Shown here in pieces: positions 16,617 to 24,838 of a stretch of 64,000 bases of DNA. The notes under the pieces were generated by a model, which had not been told where the DNA came from, did no database searches, and was given only the letters and a program-made list of their open reading frames with translations. The DNA comes from Paludibacterium sp. (GTDB lineage: Bacteria > Pseudomonadota > Gammaproteobacteria > Burkholderiales > Chromobacteriaceae): positions 1 to 64,000 of the forward strand of contig NZ_JAFAND010000139.1 of assembly GCF_019232825.1 (NCBI RefSeq), written 5' to 3'. The position numbers were made by a program, and so were the translations under genes. Each line of letters begins with the position of its first letter. Position 1 is the stretch's first letter.

Positions 16617-16656
16617 ATGACGTGGCCAGCGCCTTTGAGGACGCGGGCCGCGTCAT
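16617..16656. repeat. 40-bp hairpin element, copy 1 (terminator-like)
   Basis: ATGACGTGGCCAGCG pairs imperfectly with CGCGGGCCGCGTCAT around a loop reading CCTTTGAGGA. It sits between the convergent stops of the phosphofructokinase and BMP genes and abuts the latter's stop codon. A related copy lies at 18787-18825, just past the psuK stop, with the same loop orientation but swapped arm variants. Confidence 0.75.
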
Positions 16657-17667
16657 TTAGTATTTCACCGGACAGCGATTGTTCTCGCGGTAGTCCACTA
16701 CCTTGATCTTGCCTGAAATGATGTCGGTGCGCGCCTGATTGATACGGCGCTCCAGGGCTGGGTCGAATACCGCGCGATTATGTTTGTCGATGGCGAGTCC
16801 AAGGACGTTTTCTTCTAGACCGACGGTGGTGATGCCGGCATGCCACGGCGCGCCACGCAGTGCGGCAGTCCATTCGCTATAGACGATGTTACCGGCCATT
16901 TTCATTGCCGAGGTCAAGACCGTTCCCGGGAATAGGCCATTCATATTGCTATCCACGCCGATAGCCAATTTCTTCGAATCCTTCGCTTGCCTCAAAATGC
17001 CGAGGGTGGTCAGGTGTGCCGCGCCAAAAACCACGTCCGCGCCACGATCAAATTGCGTGCGCGTAATTTCTGCACCGCGCGCGGGGTCTAAGAATCCTGC
17101 CGATGTATTCGCTACCATATTTTGAATTATTTTTATCTTGCTGTTTATATGGCGAGCGCCTTGCGCATAACCGCATCCGAAAGCCATTATCGGCGGAACG
17201 GCGGTACCGCCAATATAGCCAATGGTGTTGGTTTTACTCTTAAGCGCCGCTGCCATTCCTGCTAGAAACGCGACTTCCTGTTCACGGAACATGATGCTTT
17301 TTAAGTTGGGCGCGCTGCCATTGGCGGCCGCGTCAACCAGCACGAATTTGGCTTGAGGAAACTCTTTTGCCGCTTGTGCGATGGTCGGCGCATAGGTATA
17401 CGCCACCGCGACAATGAAGTTGGCCCCTCTGCGTGCCACGGCGCGCAATGCTTGCAATGGCTGTGCGTCATTGGCGGATCTGGCCTCAAGATAGGCGATG
17501 CCGTGTTCCTTCTTGAACTGGTCCGCCATCATGAAGACCTGCTCATTGAAGGCTTGATCGTGCTTCTCGCCTTGATACACGACCGCGGGTAAAAAATCCG
17601 CCGCGTAAGACGATGTTGCCATCGCGGCTATTCCATATATGGCTAAGTACAATCGCTTTGTTTTCAT
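16657..17667 (-). CDS. BMP-family (nucleoside-type) substrate-binding protein
   Basis: 336 residues with a cleavable signal peptide (to SYA-ADF, no lipobox cysteine). Family features: VYQGEKHDQAFNEQ, the FREQEVAFLAGMAAAL segment and the IGYIGGTAVPPIMAFGCGYAQGA strand-loop typical of BMP/PnrA/Med proteins, which bind purine nucleosides or related compounds for an ABC importer. No permease or ATPase genes lie nearby, so the cognate importer must be elsewhere. It is divergent from a pseudouridine-kinase-like gene, suggesting a nucleoside ligand such as pseudouridine (inference). Base composition is visibly less GC-rich than neighbours. Confidence 0.88.
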   Translation of the reverse strand: MKTKRLYLAIYGIAAMATSSYAADFLPAVVYQGEKHDQAFNEQVFMMADQFKKEHGIAYLEARSANDAQPLQALRAVARRGANFIVAVAYTYAPTIAQAAKEFPQAKFVLVDAAANGSAPNLKSIMFREQEVAFLAGMAAALKSKTNTIGYIGGTAVPPIMAFGCGYAQGARHINSKIKIIQNMVANTSAGFLDPARGAEITRTQFDRGADVVFGAAHLTTLGILRQAKDSKKLAIGVDSNMNGLFPGTVLTSAMKMAGNIVYSEWTAALRGAPWHAGITTVGLEENVLGLAIDKHNRAVFDPALERRINQARTDIISGKIKVVDYRENNRCPVKY

Positions 17668-17768
17668 TGTGGCACCACCCTTAAATAATAAATAACGGCA
17701 TTGGCCTACGCTGTGTATTTAATGAAATTCATATTTTTAATATTGAATGCATTGAAAACCGCATGGCC

Positions 17769-17797
17769 TTGACGAGGTAAATACTCAAAATTATCGT
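17769..17797 (+). promoter_or_regulatory. Sigma-70-like promoter for psuK-like gene
   Basis: TTGACG (17769-17774), 17-base spacer, TATCGT (17792-17797), ending 50 bases before the kinase ATG, in an AT-rich divergent intergenic region. Good -35, fair -10. Confidence 0.5.
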
Positions 17798-17846
17798 GCT
17801 GATTATTAATTAACATAGTGCTGAGATATTTTGAAATGGAGGTGGT

Positions 17847-18782
17847 ATGTCAACCGCAGGTAATTTTTTTGGATATGTTGTTGTAATTGGTGATGCAAAC
17901 CTAGATATATCAGCCACCGCCTCGGTCTCTATGAAAATGCCAGGACCTCATATTTGCCAGGAAGTTGTATTTAAACCGGGAGGGAGCTTGCGCAATATTG
18001 CCGAAAATCTCGCTCTGTTAGGTTGCAAGACTTTTTTGCTGAGCGCGTTGGGTGACGATGCGGATGGCGAAGGCTTGGCGGCGGCCACGCGGAAGGCGGG
18101 CGTTGATTTGAGCGCGACCCGGATCTGCGCTGGGCATGCCACGGGCCGCGCCGTGATCGTGAACGATTGTGACGGTGAAAACTATTGTGTCGTGGGTAAT
18201 GTGGCGATCATGGATCAGATCACGCCACAGTGGCTGACGGGGCACGCCTCGCTATTAAGCGGCGCCGCGGCGATTGTCACCAGTCCGGCAATTCGCAAGG
18301 AGACGCTCGCGTGGCTGGTGTCCAAGTATGACCAGTGTCCGATCCTCATGGACACGATCGGTCTTCATTTCATCAAGAACCTTACTCCTTGGCTCGGGCA
18401 TATCCATACACTCAAGCTGGACCGGCATGTCGCTGGCCAGTTGTCCGGCATCGCGGTTGCCTCCCGCGAAACGGCGCCGGAAGTGGCGCGGTGGTTCCAT
18501 CGCGTCGGGGTAAAACAGCTGGTGTTGAGCCTAGGTGGCTTTGGTTTTTACTACAGCAATGAGGAAGTGGCCGGATGGATGGATGCGCCTTCGGTCAAGG
18601 TGGTGAATGTCACCGGTGCGGGCGATGCGCTGCTGGCGGGGTTTGCCTATGGCTGGGTACAGGGAATGCCTTTTGCCGATACGGCCCGGTTTGCCCGCGC
18701 ATGCGCTGCGCTGACGCTGATGACGCCGATGAACGTTCACCCGGCGTTATCCCCGCAGGCGGTCGAGGAACTGCGGGTGTAG
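17847..18782 (+). CDS. psuK: PfkB-family kinase, pseudouridine kinase-like
   Basis: 311-residue ribokinase-fold enzyme. It has the two PfkB signatures: KPGGSLRNIAENLALLG near residue 47 and VNVTGAGDALLAGFAYG near residue 250 (catalytic Asp in GAGD). Segments such as HTLKLDRHVAGQLSGIAVA, APEVARWFHRVGVKQLVLSLGG and NVTGAGDALLAG closely follow E. coli PsuK (YeiC) as I remember it, so phosphorylation of pseudouridine to its 5'-phosphate is likely. The next enzyme, PsuG, is not in the window. GGAGGTGG precedes the ATG. Divergent from a nucleoside-type binding protein; the pair is bracketed by related hairpins. Confidence 0.82.
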   Translation: MSTAGNFFGYVVVIGDANLDISATASVSMKMPGPHICQEVVFKPGGSLRNIAENLALLGCKTFLLSALGDDADGEGLAAATRKAGVDLSATRICAGHATGRAVIVNDCDGENYCVVGNVAIMDQITPQWLTGHASLLSGAAAIVTSPAIRKETLAWLVSKYDQCPILMDTIGLHFIKNLTPWLGHIHTLKLDRHVAGQLSGIAVASRETAPEVARWFHRVGVKQLVLSLGGFGFYYSNEEVAGWMDAPSVKVVNVTGAGDALLAGFAYGWVQGMPFADTARFARACAALTLMTPMNVHPALSPQAVEELRV

Positions 18783-18786
18783 CGGC

Positions 18787-18825
18787 ATGACGCGGCCCGC
18801 GCCCCTGAGGACGCTGGCCGCGATG
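18787..18825. repeat. 40-bp hairpin element, copy 2 (terminator-like)
   Basis: CGCGGCC (18791-18797) pairs with GGCCGCG (18816-18822), with CCCCTGAGGA in the loop and a short TTTT after. Begins ATGACGCGGCCCGCG, which is the reverse complement of the right arm of the copy at 16617-16656. Lies 5 bases past the psuK stop. Confidence 0.75.
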
Positions 18826-18852
18826 GTTTTCACTGCAGTGTCTTCGTCCTTG

Positions 18853-19653
18853 TCAATCCCAGCTGGGCGCGAAATCGGGCGACGCCAGCCGTTCGCCACG
18901 GTCTAGCCCGGCGATGGCAATCATGTCGGCTTCGTCCAAGTGTAACGATGGCGCCGCCAGGTTGGCGAGCAGGTGGTCGCGCTTGGTGGAGGATGGAATG
19001 ACGAGGTGTCCCTGCTGCAGCAGCCAAGCCAGTGCGATTTGCGCCGGGTTGGCCTGATAGCGTGCCGCGATGGCCTGCAACGTTGCGTCCTGCATCACCT
19101 TTCCGTAGGCAAGCGGCATGTAGGCCGTCAGCTTGATGCCCTGTTCGCGCATGAAACCGGCGAGCGCGCGGTTTTGCAAAAACGGATGCAACTCGACCTG
19201 ATTGGTGGCGATTTCCTCCCTACCGGCCACGGCAATCGCCTCGCGCAAATGGCGGATGGTGAAGTTGGACACGCCGATCTGTCGCGTCAGCCCCTGCTTT
19301 TTCGCCTCCAGCAGCAGTGGCAGATAATCGGCCACCGCCGGACCATTCGCGGGGGCCGGCCAATGGATCAGGGTCAGGTCGACCTGGTCGGTTCTCAGCT
19401 TGCGTAAGCTGTCCTTCAAGCTAATGATCAATTTGTCCGCCGACAGATTGTCGAGCCAGATTTTCGTGGTGAGAAACAGCGCGTCGCGCGCGATAGCGCT
19501 ATCGGCGATCGCCTGGCCGACTTCGGCTTCGTTGCCGTAGATCTGTGCGGTGTCGATGTGACGATAGCCGAGATCGAGGCCGTGGCGTACGGCATCGATC
19601 ACTTGTTGTCCTTGCAGGCGGAAGGTTCCGAGACCGAAAGCGGGAAGGGTCAT
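18853..19653 (-). CDS. dkgB: Aldo/keto reductase, 2,5-diketo-D-gluconate reductase B-like
   Basis: 266-residue NADPH-dependent (beta/alpha)8 reductase. The AKR tetrad is visible: Asp and Tyr in HIDTAQIYGNE, Lys in TTKIW, His in LIHWP; the cofactor site IPSSTKRDHLLANL is near the end. Sequence runs such as PAFGLGTFRL, LEAKKQGLTRQIGVSNFT and LASPDFAPSWD match E. coli DkgB closely. It reduces methylglyoxal and other small aldehydes as well as diketogluconate. The start at 19653 has AGGAG upstream; its ATG overlaps the stop of the MFS gene (ATGA). Confidence 0.93.
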   Translation of the reverse strand: MTLPAFGLGTFRLQGQQVIDAVRHGLDLGYRHIDTAQIYGNEAEVGQAIADSAIARDALFLTTKIWLDNLSADKLIISLKDSLRKLRTDQVDLTLIHWPAPANGPAVADYLPLLLEAKKQGLTRQIGVSNFTIRHLREAIAVAGREEIATNQVELHPFLQNRALAGFMREQGIKLTAYMPLAYGKVMQDATLQAIAARYQANPAQIALAWLLQQGHLVIPSSTKRDHLLANLAAPSLHLDEADMIAIAGLDRGERLASPDFAPSWD

Positions 19654-20858
19654 GATGAGCACTCCTGTTGGGTTGTGGAGAGGAAGGATCGAGGGTCGCG
19701 TTGGTGTTTATCCAGGCGGCCGGCCAGCGTGGTCAGGGCGAGGGCGCCAAGCACGACCAAACCGCCGATCCAGGGCGTATGCATGAGGCCGTAGCGGTCG
19801 ACGACCCCACCGCCGATCCAGGCGCCGGCGGCGATGCCGAGGTTGAAGGCGGCGATGTTGAGGCCGGAGGCGACATCGATGGCGCGAGGCGTATAACGCT
19901 CGGCTTGCTGTACTACGTAGAGCTGCAGGCCGGGCACGTTGCCGAAAGCGAAAACGCCCAAGGCCAGCACGGTCGCGAGTGCAAGACTTGGCGAGGACGC
20001 GGTGAGGGTGAGCGCGAACAGCACCACGGCCAGTCCGAGAAAGACGATCTTCAGCGCGCCGATCGGGCCGAGGCGGTCGGCAAGGCGGCCGCCCCAGACG
20101 TTGCCGGCCGCGACCGCGACGCCGTAGGCCAGTAGCACCAAGCTGACGGCGTCGGCGCCGAAACCGCTGATCTGGCGCAAGATGGGGGCCAGGAATGTAA
20201 AGGCGATGAAGGTGCCGCCGTAGCCGATCGCGGTCATGGCGTAAACCAGCAGCAGGCGGGGCTGACGCAAGACTTGCAGTTGCTGGCCGAGCTTAGCCGG
20301 CTGCGGCTGGGCGATATTGCTGGGCACCAGAAGCCAGCTGGCGGCGAAGGCGATGAGGCCGAGCGCCGAGACCGCCAGGAAGGTCTCGCGCCAGCCGATA
20401 TGTTGGCCGATGAAGGTGCCGAGCGGCACGCCGGTGACCAACGCCACGGTCAAGCCCGAGAACATGGCGGCAATGGCGCTGGCGGCCTTGTCGCGCGGCA
20501 CCAGGCTGGTGGCGATGGTGGCGCCGACGGAGAAGAACACGCCGTGGGCCAGGCCCGTCAGCACGCGCGCCAGCACCAGCGTGTCATAACCCGGCGCGCG
20601 CCAGGCGAGCAGATTGCCGGCGGTAAACAGCAGCATCAGGCCCAACAGCAGTGTCTTACGCGGCAGACGGCCGGTGAGCGCCGTCAATACCGGCGCCCCG
20701 AACGCGACGCCGAGCGCATATAAGCTGACGAGCAGGCCGGCGGACGGCAGACTGACATGGAGGTCGGCCGCCAAGGTCGGAATCAGGCCAACGATGACGA
20801 ATTCGGTGGTGCCGATGGCGAAGGCGCTGATGGTGAGCGCCCATAAAGCGAGTGGCAT
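19650..20858 (-). CDS. MFS transporter, DHA1-type efflux family
   Basis: 402-residue inner-membrane protein with twelve predicted helices. It begins LALWALTISAFAIGTTEFVIVGLIP, the typical start of the AraJ/sugar-efflux/chloramphenicol-resistance subgroup, with the GRLPRKTLLLGLM motif A in loop 2-3 and the motif C-like GVPLGTFIGQHIGWRETF. Substrate unknown. Co-translated with dkgB and divergent from a LysR regulator, suggesting a jointly induced response to a small toxic carbonyl or sugar-like compound (inference). Confidence 0.92.
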   Translation of the reverse strand: MPLALWALTISAFAIGTTEFVIVGLIPTLAADLHVSLPSAGLLVSLYALGVAFGAPVLTALTGRLPRKTLLLGLMLLFTAGNLLAWRAPGYDTLVLARVLTGLAHGVFFSVGATIATSLVPRDKAASAIAAMFSGLTVALVTGVPLGTFIGQHIGWRETFLAVSALGLIAFAASWLLVPSNIAQPQPAKLGQQLQVLRQPRLLLVYAMTAIGYGGTFIAFTFLAPILRQISGFGADAVSLVLLAYGVAVAAGNVWGGRLADRLGPIGALKIVFLGLAVVLFALTLTASSPSLALATVLALGVFAFGNVPGLQLYVVQQAERYTPRAIDVASGLNIAAFNLGIAAGAWIGGGVVDRYGLMHTPWIGGLVVLGALALTTLAGRLDKHQRDPRSFLSTTQQECSS

Positions 20859-20935
20859 GAGAGGACTCCTGCGATAGGTAAGCGATGCAGTGTCTCGGTT
20901 TTATTGTTGCCAAAAAAGCCGTATGTGAGCAGAAG

Positions 20936-20958
20936 ATATTTGATTAAAATACAAATAT
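20936..20958. promoter_or_regulatory. Inverted repeat, candidate LysR autoregulatory site
   Basis: ATATTTG (20936-20942) and CAAATAT (20952-20958) flank nine bases and overlap the LysR start codon at 20957. Placement in the divergent LysR/MFS region suits a LysR-type operator; it may also serve as part of a promoter. Confidence 0.45.
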
Positions 20959-21856
20959 GAACATCACGCTCGATGAACTGCAAGCTTTCACTGTCGTGGT
21001 CGATACCGGCTCGCTGACCGCCGCCGCCGATCAATTGGGTCAAACCGTCTCCGGCGTCAGCCGCGCCTTGGCGCGGCTGGAGGGCAAGCTGAGCACCACG
21101 CTGCTGCAGCGGACGACGCGGCGCATGGAGTTGACCGAGGAAGGGCGCTTTTTCCTGATGCAGGCGCGCCGCATCCTGGAATCGGTGGACGACGTGGAAG
21201 AGCAGATGGCGATTCGGCGCGAGCGCCCGGCCGGCCGGTTGCGCGTCAATGCCGCTTCGCCGTTCATGCTGCACGTGCTGGTGCCGCTGATCGGCGGCTT
21301 CTGCGCCGCCTACCCGGACATTGAACTCGAGCTGCATACCAGCGACCGTCTGATCGATTTGCTGGAGGAGCGAACCGATGTGGCCATCCGTATCGGCGCG
21401 CTGACGGACTCCACGCTGCACGCCCGGCCATTGGCGCGCAATCGGCTGCGGGTTTTGGCCAGCCCCGCCTATCTGCGGCGTCATGGTACGCCGGCCAGCA
21501 CCGCCGATCTGAGTGTGCACCGGCTGCTGGGCTTTACTCAGCCCGCATCGCTCAATCTCTGGCCGCTGCGCCACGCTGGGGGCGAGCAATACCCTATTCG
21601 GGCGGCATTGTCCGCATCGAGCGGCGAAACGCTGCGCCATCTGGCATTGGCCGGGGAAGGCATTGTTTGTCTATCGGATTTTTTGACGCGCGCCGACCGG
21701 GAACGCGGCGAATTGGTGGAGGTGCTGACGGATCAGACGGTGACGGTTTGGCAGCCGGTTCATGCCGTTTACTATCGCAATACCGCGCTGGCGCCGCGGA
21801 TTGCCTGTTTTCTCGACTACGTCGGCGAACGGCTCGCAGCCGGATCGACCGCATAG
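20957..21856 (+). CDS. LysR-family regulator, YafC-like position
   Basis: 299 residues: N-terminal helix-turn-helix (GSLTAAADQLGQTVSGVSRALARLEGKL) and a LysR effector domain (RLRVNAASPFMLHVLVPLIG onward, VRIGALTDSTLHARPL-type segment). It is divergent from the MFS-dkgB operon, the same neighbour relation as yafC-dkgB in E. coli, so it likely regulates that operon. Its last 40 bases overlap the convergent TetR gene. Confidence 0.9.
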   Translation: MNITLDELQAFTVVVDTGSLTAAADQLGQTVSGVSRALARLEGKLSTTLLQRTTRRMELTEEGRFFLMQARRILESVDDVEEQMAIRRERPAGRLRVNAASPFMLHVLVPLIGGFCAAYPDIELELHTSDRLIDLLEERTDVAIRIGALTDSTLHARPLARNRLRVLASPAYLRRHGTPASTADLSVHRLLGFTQPASLNLWPLRHAGGEQYPIRAALSASSGETLRHLALAGEGIVCLSDFLTRADRERGELVEVLTDQTVTVWQPVHAVYYRNTALAPRIACFLDYVGERLAAGSTA

Positions 21857-22452
21857 TGGGCGAGAAACAGGTCAACCGCCGAATCGACCACTTGCCGTTG
21901 CATGGCTGCGTCCAGCGGCGGCTGGCCCAGGGTGATCTGCGGCCAGAAAGCGAAGGCCTTGATCAGCGACTGCAGCTGACAGGCGGCAAAGGCGGGGTCG
22001 CCGGCTTTGAGCCGGCCGTCCGCTTGGGCGGCGCGGATCCAGGCGGTGATGTTTTCCTCCCGTTCCCCCATGCGCGTCACCATCTCGCGCGCCCTATCCG
22101 GCGCGTGCACGGTTTCGGCAATGGCCACCCGAGCCAGGTCCATGAAGGGCGCGTCGTTCAACATCGCCATCTTGGCCTGCATCAGCAGGCGCAACTGAGA
22201 CGGTAGCGGCGCGTCGCTGCGGTATTGAGCCTCTTGGCTATTTTGGCTGTTGTGCCATAGCTGCAACAGAATTTCGGTGAAGAGCGCGTCCTTGCTGGCG
22301 AAGTGGTTGTATACCGTGCGCTTGGAGACTTCGGCGCGGGCGGCGATCCTGTCCATGCTGGTGGCGTCGAAGCCGTTTTGGCGGAATTCGGCGGTGGCGG
22401 CTTGGAGGATGGCGGCGCGCTTGCGGTCCGTCAGGCGTTGCGTGGGCGTCAT
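21817..22452 (-). CDS. TetR-family transcriptional regulator
   Basis: 211 residues. The N-terminal TetR helix-turn-helix is clear: KRAAILQAATAEFRQNGFDATSMDRIAARAEVSKRTVYNHFASKDALF. The C-terminal half is a ligand/dimerisation domain of the AcrR/TetR_C_33-like sort. A 16-bp palindrome (22519-22534) in the divergent intergenic space is a good operator candidate, so it probably represses itself and the MBL-fold hydrolase gene. Confidence 0.92.
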   Translation of the reverse strand: MTPTQRLTDRKRAAILQAATAEFRQNGFDATSMDRIAARAEVSKRTVYNHFASKDALFTEILLQLWHNSQNSQEAQYRSDAPLPSQLRLLMQAKMAMLNDAPFMDLARVAIAETVHAPDRAREMVTRMGEREENITAWIRAAQADGRLKAGDPAFAACQLQSLIKAFAFWPQITLGQPPLDAAMQRQVVDSAVDLFLAHYAVDPAASRSPT

Positions 22453-22518
22453 GGCGTGTCGTGGCTGAGTGAATGATTTATTTTACACGCACAAGTTTAC
22501 TTTTCTCAAAGCAGAAAC

Positions 22519-22534
22519 TACACTGTGCAGTGTA
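22519..22534. promoter_or_regulatory. Palindromic TetR operator candidate
   Basis: TACACTG-TG-CAGTGTA, a perfect inverted repeat of 7-bp arms, 66 bases from the TetR start and 9 bases before the hydrolase ATG chosen here. Confidence 0.6.
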
Positions 22535-22543
22535 AGTTTATCG

Positions 22544-23641
22544 ATGAGCCGTGCCATGACAAACACCGCCTCTCCCTCCGCCCGCATCCAATCCGACGAA
22601 TCGCGGGCCGCGCAGTCTCGCCGTCTCTCCGGCCCGCCGGACGGCGGCTGGTGGAAGATGCTCGGCATCATGTGGCGATTCCTGTTCAACAAACCCGCCG
22701 ATACCGTCCCGGGCGGGCCGATTCCGCTGGCCAAGCTGACCCGGGCGCAGCTCGATGACGCCGCGGACGGCACGTTGTGGCGGCTGGGACATTCGACGGT
22801 GCTGATGAAGCTCCAAGGCGCGTTCTGGCTCACCGATCCCGTGTTCGCCGAGCGCGCTTCGCCATTCTCCTGGCTTGGGCCGAAGCGTTTTCACCCGGCG
22901 CCGATCGCTTTGGACGATTTGCCGCCGCTCAAGGCGGTGATTCTGTCGCATGACCATTACGATCATTTGGACCGGGCAGCGGTGACCCGTCTGGCTGGCA
23001 AGACCGGCCGATTTCTGACGCCGCTCGGCGTGGGCGAACGGCTGGTTCGTTGGGGCATCGACGCGGCCACGGTGCAGGAGCTCGACTGGTGGCAGCAAGC
23101 GACTATCGATGGCGTGCGCTTCGCCGCCACGCCGGCGCAGCATTTCTCCGGTCGAGGGCTACGCGACGGCAACCGGACGCTTTGGGCGTCGTGGGTGATC
23201 ATGACGGATACCCTGCGCGTGTTCTTCAGCGGCGATTCCGGCTATTTCAGCGGCTTCAAGACCATCGGCGACCGCTTCGGCCCGTTCGATCTGACGTTGA
23301 TGGAAACCGGCGCCTACGACGTCAATTGGCCGGCAGTGCATATGCAGCCGGCAGAAACGCTGCAGGCGCATCTCGATTTGCGCGGCCAGGTACTGCTGCC
23401 GATCCACAATGGCACCTTCGACCTGGCGCTGCATGCGTGGGATGCCCCGTTCGAGCAAATCAGCGCTTTAGCCGCCGCGCGCGCCGTGCCGTTGTCGACG
23501 CCGCTCATGGGCGAAGCGGTACTGATCCGGCAAGCCGCCGAGCACGTCAGCCGCTGGTGGCGCGAGGTCGAGCGCGTCGCTCGGGCGGCATCTTTTGCTG
23601 ACAAGCGCTTCAGCCGCCGCTGCCAAGAGGATGTTGTTTAA
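22544..23641 (+). CDS. MBL-fold metallohydrolase (UlaG/NAPE-PLD-like)
   Basis: 365 residues. Metal-binding motif HDHYDHLD at residues 136-143, later metal ligands in PAQHFSGRG, FSGDSGYF and LPIHNGTFDLA. The pattern WRLGHSTVLMKLQGAFWLTDPVFAERASPF is typical of the group containing UlaG lactonases and NAPE-phospholipase D-like enzymes. Phosphodiesterase or lactonase activity is possible; substrate is not evident. The N-terminus has no clear signal peptide. Start is uncertain: ATG at 22544 or 22556, both with weak ribosome binding sites; an ATG at 22469 would put the operator inside the gene. Divergent from the TetR gene. Confidence 0.88.
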   Translation: MSRAMTNTASPSARIQSDESRAAQSRRLSGPPDGGWWKMLGIMWRFLFNKPADTVPGGPIPLAKLTRAQLDDAADGTLWRLGHSTVLMKLQGAFWLTDPVFAERASPFSWLGPKRFHPAPIALDDLPPLKAVILSHDHYDHLDRAAVTRLAGKTGRFLTPLGVGERLVRWGIDAATVQELDWWQQATIDGVRFAATPAQHFSGRGLRDGNRTLWASWVIMTDTLRVFFSGDSGYFSGFKTIGDRFGPFDLTLMETGAYDVNWPAVHMQPAETLQAHLDLRGQVLLPIHNGTFDLALHAWDAPFEQISALAAARAVPLSTPLMGEAVLIRQAAEHVSRWWREVERVARAASFADKRFSRRCQEDVV

Positions 23642-23706
23642 CCCACAAACCCCGGGCCGATTGGCTGTCCAACTCCAGGTGTGCACCTTGACCCCCTGGA
23701 GTCGCC

Positions 23707-24099
23707 ATGAAGCCGATCAATTTGTTCGATCCCGCCCCCGGCACCTTCGATACGGAGGCCGGCATTCACATTGCCGCCCTCACCGTTTGCGACGGCCTGA
23801 CGTTCTACCTTGGCGAAATCGCGCCGGGGGGCAGCGTCAATGCCCATCGCCACGGGCAGGGCGACGAAGTCTATCTGATCCTGAGCGGCAACGGCTGCTT
23901 GTATAGCCAAACGTCCGGCGAACCCGCGCACTGCACGTTGCTGGAGTCCGGCGATCTGGTGCGTATTCCTTCTGGCGTCGCTCATCAATTGTCCAATCAG
24001 GACGAAGCGCCGTTGCGGCTGCTCTTCGTCTGTCCGGATAGCCATTTGGGCTGCGACCGGGCGTTACACGCCGACCTGCAAGGAGCCGCCACATCATGA
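23707..24099 (+). CDS. Small cupin-domain protein
   Basis: 130-residue single-domain cupin. Motif 1 is GGSVNAHRHGQGDEVYLILSG (two His and Glu metal ligands) and motif 2 is GDLVRIPSGVAHQLSN (His). Such proteins bind a divalent metal and act as enzymes or sensors; this one lacks other domains. GGAG lies six bases before the ATG. Its stop overlaps the start of the PAS-LuxR regulator, suggesting that the two act together, perhaps as sensor/effector and regulator. Confidence 0.88.
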   Translation: MKPINLFDPAPGTFDTEAGIHIAALTVCDGLTFYLGEIAPGGSVNAHRHGQGDEVYLILSGNGCLYSQTSGEPAHCTLLESGDLVRIPSGVAHQLSNQDEAPLRLLFVCPDSHLGCDRALHADLQGAATS

Positions 24100-24827
24100 G
24101 TTTCGTTTTGTCGCCTCAACTACAGCATCTGTTCGACACCCAGCCTGGATGCTGGGGATGCAAGGACGAGCAGTCCAACTTTCTTTATGCCAACCAAACC
24201 TGCGCCACGCTGGTGGGCGTGCCGCGCAAAGAGAGCATGGTGGGTCTCTCCGATTTGGATCTGCCCTGCGAGGTGGCCGAGAGTGCGCATCTATTCCGGG
24301 CCCAGGATCGGGAAGTGATGCGCCGCAACGTACAACTGCGCATGCTGGATATCCACTGCTTCGCCGACAAACAATGGCGCGCGTTCATTTTCTCCAAGAC
24401 GCCGCTGCGCGATGCGGCGCAGAACATCATCGGGACGATTTTCCACGGACAAGTGATGGATTCGCACGAGTTGCTGGAGCTGGGGATACTCTTGAATAAA
24501 ATCACCTGCAATCTTCACGACAGCCACTGGCTCACCACGCCCACGAGCTATACCATCGGCCATCATGGCGGCGGGCCTCGCCTCAGCCCTCGCCAAGAGG
24601 AGGTGCTGTTTCTGTTCCTGCGCGGGCGTAGCGCGCGCCAGACCGCTCTGGCGCTCGGCATTGCCACCCGCACGGTCGAATGGCATCTGTGCATGCTGAA
24701 AGAAAAATTTTCGGCGCAGAGCAAAAGCGAGCTGTTCGATCGTGCCATCGAACAGGGCCACTTGCATAACTTGCCGCCTGGGTTATGCAAACGGCCGTTG
24801 TCGATCATCCTGCGCGAGACGGCGTAA
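24096..24827 (+). CDS. PAS domain LuxR-type transcriptional regulator
   Basis: 243 residues. An N-terminal PAS-like domain (about 1-130; GCWGCKDEQSNFLYANQTCA, TPLRDAAQNIIGTIFHGQVM) precedes a GerE/LuxR helix-turn-helix (LSPRQEEVLFLFLRGRSARQ through RTVEWHLCMLKEKFSAQSK). The PAS part could bind a ligand or haem, but no ligand residues can be named. No receiver domain, so not a classical response regulator. Co-translated with the cupin protein. Confidence 0.9.
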   Translation: MSFVLSPQLQHLFDTQPGCWGCKDEQSNFLYANQTCATLVGVPRKESMVGLSDLDLPCEVAESAHLFRAQDREVMRRNVQLRMLDIHCFADKQWRAFIFSKTPLRDAAQNIIGTIFHGQVMDSHELLELGILLNKITCNLHDSHWLTTPTSYTIGHHGGGPRLSPRQEEVLFLFLRGRSARQTALALGIATRTVEWHLCMLKEKFSAQSKSELFDRAIEQGHLHNLPPGLCKRPLSIILRETA

Positions 24828-24838
24828 GCCGCCCCGGG

